Origin: Bugula neritina
Taxonomy: Eukaryota; Bryozoa; Gymnolaemata; Cheilostomatida; Bugulidae
Direction: 5' to 3'
Assembly: GCA_964035545.1 (NCBI GenBank)
Contig: OZ037765.1
Location: 27,044,504-27,108,503 of the forward strand
DNA: 64,000 nt
The notes under the pieces: generated by a model
Databases searched by the model: none
What the model was told of the DNA's origin: nothing
Seen by the model: only the letters and a program-made list of their open reading frames with translations
Program-made: the position numbers and the translations under genes
Shown: positions 13,401 to 35,478 of the stretch, in pieces
How positions within the stretch are numbered: position 1 is the first letter of the stretch
Layout of the letters: every line of letters starts with the position of its first letter

Positions 13401-14332
13401 GGCTGTCCGGCTCACCGGGACAAATCCTGTTACAAATGCCACAGGTAAATAAACCTGCTTATCATTTAACTTATCTGTTGAATTGTAATGTGATTCTACA
13501 TGCGTATGATTTTCTTTGTAATAAGCCATAAGTGAAATTATCAACATTTTGGTGAATGCTATTTGAAAATAAGCAAGATTTTTATTGGAATAAGTATATT
13601 TAGAAGTTATCGTCCCCATTTTCAGGCCGTTCACTTGTAGCAAAAGGTACGACAATTACTAATAAGACAATACTGCTCTCTTGTAGGCATCTAATATTGT
13701 GTCGCGTCACTCTCGGGAAGTCTTTCTTGGTGTTTAGTGCAATAAAGATGGCGCATGCTCCGCCAGGCCACCACTCTGTCACCGGACGACCTAGTGTGGG
13801 GGGTCTTGCATACGCCGAGTATGTGGTGTACAGAGGAGAGCAGGTTCGCACTGTGTGATACGTATATGCATGTTTGTGGTGTTGATGTAGTATTTTGTGA
13901 TTTATACACAGTATGTACAGTGTTGGTTGTTTCATGTGTTGTTGTTTGTAGAAAAGCTAAATGTGACCCAGGCAGTCAGAAAAGCACTTTGTGACAAAAT
14001 TCACATTTTCAGTTAATGCTTGATTCTTATTTGCCTCTTTATACTGATTGATTTGCACTTAAAATTTTTGAAATCGGACCACTATTATAATAGTAGTCCG
14101 ATTTCAAAAATTTAAACTGCAAATCAATCAGTATAAAGAGGCAAATAAGAATCAAGCATTAACTGAAAATGTGAATTTTGTCACAAAGTGCTTTTCTGAC
14201 TGCCTGGGTCACAAATTTTACTTTTATAATACTTTTCTGCTACAGGCATATCCAGAATATTTGATAACCTACCAAATCATGAAGCCAGATATAGATGAGA
14301 AGACGGAAGGCGCAGCTGCTATGGTGCCATGA
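1482..14332 (+). CDS. TNKS: Tankyrase (ankyrin-SAM-PARP poly-ADP-ribose polymerase), complete, 22 exons
   Basis: Tankyrase adds ADP-ribose chains to target proteins that dock on its ankyrin clusters; in animals it acts in Wnt signalling, telomere and spindle functions. Exons: 1482-1674, 4430-4654, 4864-4959, 5173-5380, 5537-5681, 5912-6148, 6317-6411, 6705-6880, 7020-7174, 8080-8231, 9795-9960, 10101-10289, 10599-10739, 10823-10945, 11189-11361, 11496-11667, 11815-12001, 12627-12802, 13048-13231, 13336-13444, 13687-13843, 14246-14332. All junctions are GT-AG and phases agree, giving about 1181 aa, close to animal tankyrase 2. Residues about 20-820 are the ankyrin clusters (repeated [10 protein letters not shown] and [14 protein letters not shown] blocks). 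A SAM domain follows (about 870-940, with AYGHRHKI), then the PARP domain (about 960-1181). The catalytic set is intact: His in FFHGSPF (about 1038), the tyrosine in [14 protein letters not shown], and Glu in YAEYVVYRG (about 1145). The tankyrase zinc site is present ([15 protein letters not shown]). The N-terminus is short, lacking the His/Pro/Ser-rich region of TNKS1. Exon 7 encodes [12 protein letters not shown], one residue longer than the usual repeat loop. Confidence 0.97.
1840..2560. repeat. Low-complexity tract in tankyrase intron 1
   Basis: This part of the 2.75 kb first intron (1675-4429) is made of irregular tag/act/gat words such as gtatgactatgagtat and tactgatagtgag. It resembles 1-1259. 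A 99-residue open frame on the minus strand here is a by-product of the simple sequence (Thr/Asn/Ser-rich) and is not coding. The rest of the intron holds nothing I recognise apart from the tandem duplication at 3458-3555. Confidence 0.6.
3458..3555. repeat. 49-bp tandem duplication in tankyrase intron 1
   Basis: Two adjacent 49-bp copies (3458-3506 and 3507-3555), each starting ctgaattagaaaagtcc, differ at a single base (taagtatag versus tacgtatag). This is a recent local duplication with no visible function. Confidence 0.85.
7199..7238. repeat. 20-bp tandem duplication in tankyrase intron 9
   Basis: Two identical 20-bp copies of cctagcactgtatgttgtat lie side by side, 24 bp downstream of the end of exon 9 (7174). 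They look like a recent slippage duplication inside the intron. Confidence 0.85.
7770..7880 (+). mobile_element. Possible decayed tRNA-derived SINE
   Basis: In tankyrase intron 9 a stretch reads like the head of a tRNA-derived SINE: an A-box-like tagttgaggtgatgg, then an anticodon-arm-like gctggtaatccaaagtcc, then ggtcactggtcaaag where a B box would sit. No clean B box, poly-A tail or target duplication was found, so this is a weak call. Confidence 0.2.
12137..12142 (+). other. TNKS: Candidate 6-nt microexon between tankyrase exons 17 and 18
   Basis: Inside intron 17 a strong acceptor (ttccctctag) is followed after exactly six bases (aagacg) by a strong donor (gtatgt). Exon 17 ends in phase 1 and exon 18 starts with the two remaining bases. 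Inclusion keeps the frame and changes the SAM-PARP linker from PT-DS to PT-EDDS, adding two acidic residues. Skipping also keeps the frame. The splice sites are seen directly; use of the microexon is inferred. Confidence 0.4.
13963..14212. repeat. 250-bp near-perfect palindrome (foldback/MITE-like) in tankyrase intron 21
   Basis: The two 125-bp arms meet at 14087/14088 in the centre actattataatagt and differ at about three positions by eye. The ends read gtgacccaggcag and ctgcctgggtcac. Both sides are flanked by aaat, a possible 4-bp target duplication. It fills most of the 402-bp intron between the two last coding exons. A non-autonomous foldback element or MITE fits; no transposase is present. 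Confidence 0.8.
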
Positions 14333-15381
14333 TAGTTGAGTAGTGGAAGAGTGGGTAGTTGGCCGTGCTGTCAGCCTGTCCTAGCCCAGCTCTGGTACGG
14401 CAGCTACCCCCATGACCAGGCCTAGTCAGATAGAAGTCATGTAATGACTGTATATATAATACATGTAACCTTTGGCTAGTACATGTGCATGAAATGATAA
14501 GAGTTATTAGTAAATAACTGAGTAGATGGATTTGTTTTACATAATTTATTCTAGTGCTTAGACAAAGCGGCTCTTTGTGTAACTCTGACATTAGTTGAAG
14601 GCTATGAGTATACATTTGTCTTCCCATGGTTCATACTTTGTCACTGAAAGTCAACTCTCTCAATATTGAATAGTCATAGTAGATTCAGTTATGTAACGTT
14701 TTAGTAATAAGAGATTTTGTACTAGGTCCATTTTTCCTGCCTGTGTCAACTAATTGTTGACATTGACAATGCATTTCTGGTAGGTTGCCTTTCAAAAGGT
14801 TGCATCTTCAGAGTATTAAGTATCACAAATGTCATATTTTTCTTTGCAATCGTAACCCTTTGGTAAAAAGAGCATGCAAGCATGCGTGCCCATTTTTCTA
14901 TGTGTGACTGGTAAATTACCTGTGGTTTCACAGGACTCATTAGATGTGCTAATATTGCCCTCCCTGCACTGGTTTCCATGTCGAGTAACTAGAATTATTC
15001 AGTGATTAATATTAGAATATTTGATGAGTGTTGCTCTATGAATTCTATAAACCTATACCTACCATTCTATTCACATTAATACCATTAAGTTATTATTATT
15101 CTTATTCTGAATTTCCTGTGCATGACATAAGATCTGTGAGATCTAACATTAGTATTTATCATAGTTGTTGATCAGTGTATTGAAATATTCTAAAATGGTG
15201 CAATAAGAATGACTGTGTATCGTATTAATTAGTATATATCTTTATTTTATCTCAACTTGGTAACAACTGAGTTGTCTTCTATTTTTACTGGTTGACAGAA
15301 ACCAAGTATTTTACAGATACTGCATTCAATGTCAGATTATAATGTTTGGTTAATGTGTCATTATGCTTACTTTGTGGAGTT

Positions 15382-15387
15382 AATAAA
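15382..15387 (+). terminator. Polyadenylation signal, probable tankyrase 3' end
   Basis: AATAAA lies 1.05 kb after the tankyrase stop and is followed within 30-40 bp by a T/GT-rich stretch (ctttcttttgttgg). It is the best 3' end candidate for the tankyrase mRNA. Assignment is by position and motif only. Confidence 0.45.
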
Positions 15388-15399
15388 ATGCTTACACCT

Positions 15400-18300
15400 A
15401 CTATATTCATCTTTCTTTTGTTGGTAAATAAGAAGATATTGAATCAGATGCAACTTATCTCAACTGCATGAGCTTGTAGTGGAAGAGGGGAAGCAGCTTA
15501 GAAACTACAAATAACTACCTAAAATCCATATTAGCCCTTATTGGTACCAGATATTTCCTAAGTTGATGGTAAATGTTTACTTGGAAAGGAACTGTTTGCA
15601 GATGTGTTTTCTGTTATGCTGAGTGGTTAGGTACCAACTAATAAATAAAATATTCTGCTAATGCATCTGTTGGGTTAATTAGCCAGTAGATAGCTGCTGC
15701 TAAACCTGACTCTGGTAATCTATGGATGTTTATCTGGCAGCTTACGGTTGCCTTATCATAATTTATGGCTCACTTTTCACCAGCTCAGATATAAAATTGC
15801 ATAATCATCTTCGAATGTATCTACTGAATGGTTGCACAGAGTTAACCACTAGAAACCTTCCACACAACTTGGCACTCCATTTTGTTGCTGTGCAGGGAGT
15901 AAAGACGTATTAGGAACGGGTTGTGAAACCATCTACAATAAAATCGAGGGTAGGGAGGAGTGGATGCTCTCGCTGGCTATTTACTTTAACTTAAGAGATA
16001 AGCCGCGCAGATTGCTGTTGGAGTAATAACTGGGGTACATACCCTGGGAGTTTTTAAGCCACAAAATGATTGCTGTGAACCTCTACAACAGTTACCCTTT
16101 TGAAATGGTAATTGTGTCAAAACCAAACATAATTGTATGAAAACTTAGATAACTGGCATAAAGCTTAGAAATCAGACATAATTCCAGGGTCCCAGTGCCA
16201 TTCTTGATATTTACTAGTGTAATAATTGATCTTTGGAACTATAGCACCAATTTTCATGAGTTGCAAAATATATTATTCTCTGCTAGAAAGTATTGCTATT
16301 TAAAGATGAGAAATCATGCACTCAATGTAAGCTTTTATATATTAAATTTAGGAAATTCTTGCTCATCTAACCAAGAAGAATGTACACAAACAATATAAAC
16401 ATATTAACTGCATTTGGCCAAAGTAGTTCAGTGTTATAATACTGGAATATTTTAATCCTGCCTGGAATTTGAATGCATACTTCGTGCATTCTCCATGCAT
16501 GAAAACTTCTTCTTCGTCTTTTACCTCAAAATTCAGATTAACTGTTGAATTTTCAAATTTAAGCTTCACTTATTCTTATAGCTGTATTGAGAGTGTCATT
16601 AATATTTCTGCCTAAGGCTTGCCATCTACTCATTCACTCTATTGAAAAATTAAACAATGTTTTAATCAGAAAGCTGACACTCAAACTTATGCATCATAAA
16701 AACCTGCTCTGCTAACTTAAATTTCAATATTATCTTTTGTTATGGCATAACATGTTTATCATTGCATATGTTGGCGGCAACAGCAGCATCTGAAATAGTC
16801 AAAGTTAGTTGTAAAAATAAGCATTGAAGCTGTCAGGGTGCTGCCACTGCTATAGCCAAGTTTGTTTTAGTTAATTGCATGTGGCTTACACATCAAAGAT
16901 GTCCAGCACTTTAGAGTTATTTGAAGTTCTCATATATATCTCTTTCTGCTAAGTTTTATGGTTTGCATACGCACCAACTTCTAGCAGCTAGTGCTCATAG
17001 TTTAAAAGCTTTTAGCAACACCAGTCTATTCAGCGTTATTCTATCACAGGACTGGCACAGTTCATAGGTTAAAATTGGTTAATTAAGTTCGAGCATCAGC
17101 CCAGTACTTGTAAGCTTGTTTTTTAGTGAGGCTACATTATGGAATATTCTCTTTCATATAATAAAAACAAAACAAATAATAGTAAAAAAACTGAAAATAC
17201 AAAAAAGTTGCAAACTATATTCCTACCACAACTGAATTGAACACTTTGCGATTGTTTAGCTTAACTTTCAAAAACAGTTGTCAAAGCTGCAGCTATTTAA
17301 AGCATAATATGTCTATGAAAAGTTTTATAAATGTTAAAGACTCTCATACTTTATAGAGGTAAATGTAAAACATTGTTTCTTTTGAAAAAGTTCCTTTTTT
17401 ACAAATGATTGTAGCGAAGGGAGTTGTTTGCCCACTCAGTAAAGTAACTGAGCCTGGAACCAAAACTCTAATGTTGAAATCTCAATGCAACAAAAAATGG
17501 AATCTTTACTCATAGCGGTCTTTTTGATTTGCAGCTTCAGTTTTTCTTGATTCATGAATACAGCAGGTACTTGCACCCACTGCAGTGTGCCAGTCACGTG
17601 ATGTAATGGCAGGACTTGTATGCTCATTCACACCTTGCAGGTGGTGAACACTTCTCAATACAATTAACTATAAATTATAATATTTGCATTCGAAATAACC
17701 ATGATTTACCTGATAGGTTATTATGTAATATGCAGTGAATTTAAATATCAATAGCAACAATACAATTGAAGACTGTTGAAGTGGACAAAAATATCATTTT
17801 TTTAGAAGTTTAAAGTGATAGTGTCACACAATGTTACATAGTCTTTTTATTCTAAACATGCAAAGTTGACCTTTTTGAAAGAGTGATAGAAACTTGGTTC
17901 AGTCTTGCTAATAGTACTGTAGTTGAGTTACTAGTTCAGTTTCTCAGGTATAATGATTCCTAATCATCAATAGGCCTATAGAGTCAGTGAGTACACTAAC
18001 GTCCTGCAATGGTTAACAGTTTTCTCAACAAGCAAGGTGATGGCAGCCATTGTTGTGGAAGACACCTGATTTTTAAAATTCCTAAACATCTGTTGATAGT
18101 ATAACTGTACAACAACTGAAGAGACAATAGGATCTATCTAGGCATATGCTGTAGAATAAACAACAGCCTCTGATTTATACAGCTTCACAAGCCAAAGTCA
18201 CCATCAAGGATTGTTTGTATTATCAGCACAAAGCAAAACTTTGTTGTTTAAGCATTTTAATAAATGCCTAATTGTATTAGTTTTAATTAGGAGACAAACA

Positions 18301-21300
18301 GAACCCTGTGTGCTTTCCATAAAGTGAGTGAGTACACAGTGGATGTACATTCTAATAGCTGTGTGTTTATCAAGGCCAGTCACTGGCTTCTAACTAAATG
18401 GGTTCTTAATATTTGCATTAAATATGTGCAGCAGCACTATGACTACCCTGAGTGTCTACTGCAGCCAGTAGCTGTGGCAGTAGAGGACAGCATGTTCTGT
18501 AAAATGGCTAAATAAACTAATACCTTTTTTTTCTCTGAATAATAAGAAACCAGAGTTTGTAAATCACTGATAGAATGTGTAAAGTGTCCTCCTCAATTAC
18601 AATATAGGTGCTATGACACCCTTAAAAATGCTAAATTTTACAGCACGATAAACCCTCTAAAACCATAATAATTCTTTCGTTTTTTCAAGCCCTGTCTAAT
18701 AATGAAACTCTCACTTTGATGATAAAACCCAAAAGGCAGTCATTAGATCCTCATGCAATGTACTTGCTCTCTAAGACACTAACATAACTTTTGTGTTGGT
18801 CATCTATAAGATTTTCCACAAAAAGGTACTAAAACTAGGTGACAACATTAATGCAACTGTTTAGCAGGAACAAATCTATTTATAAACAAAGCAAGTCTGT
18901 TATTAATTTTAGAAAGATTTTTTCCTTGAATGGGTGAGTGAATAGAAGGGAAAAGCTGACTTCCTTTCACAAACCTGCATTCTATTAGAATCACCTACTC
19001 TATGTGTAGAGTATTTGACGTAGCATAAGTCACATGTTTGTGTTTCAGTCAAGACTGTCAAATGTTTATACATGTTATAAACTTTTTTGTATGACAAATT
19101 GTGTTCACTTTTTATGGTTTTGCAATATAATATTAGTGTAGCTTGCAGTACAGCACAGTGTCATGTACTGCAATATAACATAAAACAATGCAATGCAGTG
19201 AAGTGTAGTGTAGTGTATAGTACAGTATAGTGCAGTGTAGTACAGTACAGTGCAGTGTAGTATAGTGCAGTGTAGTACAGTGGAGTGCAGTGCAGTACAG
19301 TGCAGTACAGTGCAGTATAGTGCAGTGCAGTGCGATGTAGTGTGGCATAATGAGGTGTAGTATTTAGTGTAGTGAAGTGTAGTGTAGAGCAGTGAAGTGT
19401 AGTGTAGAGCAGTGAAGTGTAGTGTAGAGCAGTGAAGTGTAGTGTAGAGCAGTGAAGTGTAGTGTAGAGCAGTGAAGTGTAGTGTAGAGCAGTGAAGTGC
19501 AGTGTAGAGCAGTGAAGTGCAGTGTAGAGCAGTGAAGTGCAGTGCAGAGCAGTGAAGTGCAGTGCAGAGCAGTGAAGTGCAGTGTAGAGCAGTGAAGTGC
19601 AGTGTAGAGCAGTGAAGTGCAGTGCAGAGCAGTGAAGTGCAGTGCAGAGCAGTGAAGTGCAGTGCAGTGCAGTGCAGTGCAGTGCAGTGCAGTGCAGTGC
19701 AGTGCAGTGCAGTGCAGTGCAGTGCAGTGTAGCGTAGCGAATTGTAGTGTAGTGTAGTATAATGTATAGTAAAACTTAGTGCAGTGCAGTGTAGCATGGT
19801 GCTCTGTAGTGTAGAGTATAAAGTCTAATAAAATTACTCAACTAGATTTTTCAAATCACTTTAAATTCTTGTCTCTGTTTATTGAGTTTAGCAGACTCTG
19901 TGCTGTTTTGATTTTTTGTGTTTATTTATCATTTAGTAGACTTGTATCCTGTAAATTTAAAGACAGAATTGTCTTGTTAGGAGGTCTACACATGTTCTCA
20001 ACGCACCAGATAAAGGAGTATATTGTAGGAACTGTGTGAAGGCAGAGCTTCAAATACATAATTGATTGTAATTTGAAGATACACGTGCATTAATAAACAT
20101 TAAAAGGCTTAATGCGTGGTGTGCTGTCAGGTAGGTTTTTGGTATAAAGAAAGTGTGGCAGCCATATGGAGAATACATCACAGCCACCAGCTTCTCTTTG
20201 TGCCTTAATCAATCACATCTGGACAATCGTGGGCCTTCTGCATGTTTAATATTAGTTATAATCAAATAAAACAGTGTCCTGTCTAAACAACGCATCTTTC
20301 ACTCATCCTGAGAGATCAAGCTGTGAGGTTCCTGTTGGTAGTCGCATCTTCCTGCTTTCACTAATATACTCGGCAAACAGAAATATCCTTCATACAACTG
20401 GCTAGACAGTATTGTAGCTTAAAGACCCAAAACAATATGTTAGTATGTATATAGCAAGGGCCAAACATTTATTTACTGTATTTCTATTGCACTTCCTTAT
20501 ATTATTATGTCTCTTGGTGTTCACAGTTTAGATTTTAGAGTAACTATGCTGATTTTAAATTGATGCTAGAATAAGGTCTTTTCTAGAAATGCCAAACTTA
20601 TGTAAACACTACATCTATTTACTAACAAATGATTCACCAGTGAAATACTGATTTTATATTTGATATTTATAGTCATCTGTAGTACTATTCCTTTAAGTAT
20701 ACCACGCATAAACCTTGATGCATGTGTAGGCCTACTGTAAATATATCAGTAGGAATATGCTATAGCTACCACCATTACACTATAATTTCATTATTTTTTT
20801 CCAGCCGGCCTGTTGTATGGAAATTTGGTGAGTCACCTGCAGAAATCCCTCCCTGACCCATAATTGAACTTTGTTCCTAAAAACAGCAATCTAGTTTTTG
20901 AATGTCAAGTAGTTGCTCCCAAAAAGAATGAAAAATCGTTTTCTGAAGAATTACGACATTATTAAATGTGGTTTATACATTTGTTTTGAATAGAGTCAAC
21001 AATATACCACATATATGACTATAACAGACCTCACAGTTATTAGCAACTATTTTTACGATCAATCTATTTGCCATTTTTATATCATTTTACCAAAGTTGAA
21101 CCTCATAAATCTCCAACAATGGCAGCCTCCCTGGATATTTTTATTGACATACCAAAACCGCCAAAATGGTTTTGAACTGTTTTGAAAAGGAAAAAAATGT
21201 CATCCTCCACCCGCTCAATAGCTCAACCAGGATAAATTTCAACAACTCTCAAATGATCAACTTCAAAGAAAAACTTTTAGGACTGCTTCCTTTCTACTTT

Positions 21301-23213
21301 CTACTTGTAAGTTCCAAATAATAAACAAAGTATGAGAAATGATAAAGGATAAATTTTCACTAGTTAGGGCAAAGATGTAAAGCTGGGAGTTAGCTGATGA
21401 ACTAGTTCTAGCACAGTCTGGTAGCATATACAGCTGTCGGAGTATAAAATAATGCAACCTTGCTCCAAATTCAAACACCAAATTACAAATATTAAAACTG
21501 AGTTCAGCAAAAATCTGCACCTCTGCACCTAATAGTAAACTTTCACCTCATTTTAGCATTTTAGTTCAGTGTTGAGATATGTTTGCCTCATTTCATGGGC
21601 AGACAATGTTTTAAGCTACAAAATTTCATCAGATGGAACTACATTAATTGTGCAGATGAAAAGAGAGATTTTAAATTCTACTACTGCTATGAAAAGTCCA
21701 CGGCAATGTTTATAGAGTATTTATATAATTCATTTCATGAATTATATGGAAGAAAGGAAATCTAATTGTAAATCTTACTGAATTTAAATATTGTGGTTTA
21801 TTCATGGGTTTCTTTTGCCTGGTTACTGTACGCACTCGCCATCCGGAGAGAAATTCAACTGCTGCTACATAATATAACAACCTATAGTAGCTCTAAGTAC
21901 ATGTCAGCCACTGACATATTTACTTTACCCAGTATCCCAGAGACCAATGGATTACAGGAAATAACTTGACTGTTATTCTTCAACAAATTAGTGATTTCTA
22001 GTGAATTCCAATGCATAGCCACACATACTTATATTACCAAAGTAATTGTGTTTGAACAGTTTTCCAATCTAAAGCAGAGGCAAGCTTTCTTACTGTTTCG
22101 CAATCTGGTTTATTGCTGTGATTCAGGGAAATTCGGAGTGTGTTGTTTGTGAAGATAGATAGAAGTCGCCAGTTGTTTGACCCTCCAAGTACACAACAGT
22201 GTTATCACCAGCATACACAAAGGCCAGTTATCTGCATTACTACAGTTTGCATTTGATGATGCGTAATAATTTAGTGTTAGGTGCAGAGCCAAGATATTGG
22301 TTTATTAGCAGGTTATGTCATCAATGTCAGATAAGGCAGTGCAGTTTTGACATGAATACAAAGAGCATTAAAATAGACTGACACTGGGTTAGGTCTAGAA
22401 ATGAAAATTCTCCAATACATAATATAACTCAAGTGTGTTTATAAGTTTTGAAGTGCTTAAAAATGGAACAACCCACAAAAAGCAGATGTTGTGTTTCCAC
22501 AACTAATTTCTATCTTATGATATGCATAACTGAACATTTTCATAGAACTGATATTTATTCATAACCATGGAGAAAAAAAATATATAACTTTGAGTATGTA
22601 TAAAACCCACAGCCAATAATAAAAATAAACTTCACATCTAGATTCCAACATAACATAATCTAAGATGATATCTACAGTGAAACTATGTACAAAAACTAAT
22701 AATAACTACCCTGGCAATGATTGCTCAGTAAAGACTAGATATCCTAAATGGGCTCTTCTACTTTGATGAAGTTCTTCACAGTAAGAAGCTGGCCCAGTTT
22801 AAAAGATTCGACAATCTTACTAATTTGTAATGAGTTAGAAATGTTCAGCACCAAGATGCATATATTATAATATATTGATTTGAGACTAAAAAAATACATT
22901 TTTCAGAAATTGTTTAAAATAATATGTACAATAATATTTGAGTTGTAGTAAGAATTCAATAATACGTGAACACACTTGAAATGACACAATGATAATATAT
23001 ATAAACTTTTAATTATTTACAAGAACAAGTTGTAGGTTAGTATGGATCAAAATGATCGGTAGGTTGCATCTCAAATCTAAAAACTTCTCTTGAACCACAA
23101 TACAAAAATATACAATCCATCATAGAAGTTGAATAATGGGCTGCAGCAGTAGAAGAGGTCTTTGAGGAAATCTTAGCAGCTTCAATTGATTGGTGAGCCA
23201 GAAGTTTGGGGAC
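15400..23213. other. Gene-poor interval between tankyrase and the FGF receptor
   Basis: About 7.8 kb without any open frame that resembles a known protein or can be joined by plausible splice sites. It contains the 5-bp/20-bp tandem array (about 19190-19800) and otherwise ordinary AT-rich sequence. The right end probably includes the FGF receptor 3'UTR, since that gene ends at 23214 on the minus strand. No tRNA, rRNA or recognisable transposon coding sequence was seen. Confidence 0.6.
19190..19800. repeat. Tandem array: 5-bp motif organised into 20-bp units
   Basis: The whole stretch is built from 5-bp words (agtgt, agtgc, agtga, agagc). From about 19366 to 19655 they are ordered into about fourteen 20-bp units of the type agtgaagtgtagtgtagagc. 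From about 19648 to 19728 the array is a pure (gcagt) run; the edges are more irregular. Because 5 and 3 are coprime and no stop arises in the motif, the minus strand stays open for 230 codons (Leu-His-Cys-Thr-rich). That open frame is an artefact, not a gene. Confidence 0.9.
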
Positions 23214-33859
<10,646 letters not shown>

Positions 33860-33882
33860 ACTGACACTGTCTGCAGGAGATT

Positions 33883-34640
33883 ACTAAAATTAGAATAAAT
33901 TTGGTAAACATAGCTTTACACTAAGCTGTCTTTTGCATTTTCATTTTGTGAAAAAGCCAGCTGTGTTATGATTACTGCAACTAGTACTATATGCAACGTC
34001 AAATGTATATTCATATTGTATAGACATAGTTATCTAAATGTAATCTAAATCTACATTAAAATTACTATCAAAAAATACTTGAAAAAAAACATAGTACATT
34101 TTGAACTTTATTGGAAGTTTGAAAACCTAGAGTATTTATTCAAAGTTAAGCTTGAAATAGAGGTTTTGGAAACGTTAAAACAAAGCAAATATTTATTAAT
34201 AAAGAATATATGTTTTGCAATTAAGCCAGTATAAAATTCTTGCCAGAAACCAACTATTTGTCTTGAATATGCTAAACGCATTGAACACCTAAAATCTTTA
34301 TACTATCATAATCATGCTCTTGTCTATGCTCTTAATCCATGAGCAAGTAATGTGAACACGTTACACTTACTTTATGCTTCTAATAGAAAGGTTTTTCAGT
34401 ATATTTTTATTATTTATTCATACAGTATAAGATTATAAGCTCCCAAACTAAATTCTATTCAGACACAACTAGTAACTTATAATACAACTATAATTAGTAG
34501 CTATAAGACAAACTCTACAGTTTGAACTTATTCAGATTAAAAAGTAGCACAAACTTATATTTTTTAAGTTGTTGAAATATAATAATTATAACAATTAAAA
34601 CTTTAACTTACCTTAAATTATTGATTGTTATATGAAAAAG
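33883..34640 (-). promoter_or_regulatory. Putative 5'UTR intron and upstream region of the FGF receptor
   Basis: Reading the minus strand, a donor (taatttaag|gtaagt) ends a possible noncoding exon at 34612. A matching acceptor (ctaattttag) opens at 33883, 24 bases before the receptor ATG at 33859. This would make a 0.7 kb intron in the 5'UTR. Both sites are good consensus matches, but no coding frame supports them. The promoter would then lie beyond about 34640. Confidence 0.35.
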
Positions 34641-34900
34641 TGCAGTAAAATAATCCTCTAGACGTATATAAGATTAGTTGCTGATACCATCATAAAGGAA
34701 CCTGCGCCAGCAGTTGTCAAATCAAGAATAAACTGTTTGTTTACCAACAAATCAAATTAACTTGATGATATGAGTGCTGTCACATTTATAAATGGTTGCA
34801 TATTTAACAGTTCACCAATAACGGATAGTAATCTAGGCTCCACCCATTAAAAAAGAGAAGACAACTCAAAATTTAGATTATGCTCAATAATTCAATTTTA

Positions 34901-35024
34901 GCTTGCAGCTCGTATACTATATGTATAGTAATTGGGCAAGAAAACACGCATAATATTATTATATAGCTGGTATATACTATATACCATGTGTATGTTTTTG
35001 CACAATTACTATACACTTGCAAGC
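34901..35024. repeat. Imperfect foldback repeat upstream of the FGF receptor
   Basis: The ends read gcttgca (34901) and tgcaagc (35024). Inside, gtatagtaattgggcaag on the left pairs with the complement of ttgcacaattactatac on the right. The structure is a roughly 124-bp imperfect hairpin with an AT-rich middle. It may be an old MITE. No clear target duplication was identified. Confidence 0.55.
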
Positions 35025-35478
35025 ATATTTTGACAGAGCCTCCAGTGTTATAAACAGAGAAACTCTGAGGCAAGATAATTTTAATGAGAATGTTATACCT
35101 CATTCCATGCCTCCAGAAGATACTTTAAGAAACTTATCATTTTGCCTAAATGACTATTGAGAATATTATATATTTATTTTAATAAATTACTTGTTTGTTT
35201 CAGAACATGACTTCAGTAAATGTAATCAAATCCAATTATAATTAGTACAGATACGACAACAGGTCTAACTAATAAAACTATCAAATATGCTTTGCCATAT
35301 TTTTGCAATTTCATCATATTTTATTGTTATTCAATTAACCAATCGTATATACATTGAAATTACTATTTAAAAAAATTACATTCTAAACAAAAATCAAATA
35401 TTTTGCAGCCATAGAATACAGGAAAACAGCATAACATATTTAAAATATCATGTATGAAAACATGCATTACAATGCCAT

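Noticed and set aside
19105-19797. 230-residue minus-strand open frame rich in Leu-His-Cys-Thr
   Set aside because: It lies almost wholly in a 5-bp tandem array without stops. Its composition follows from the repeat, and no splice or start context supports a gene.
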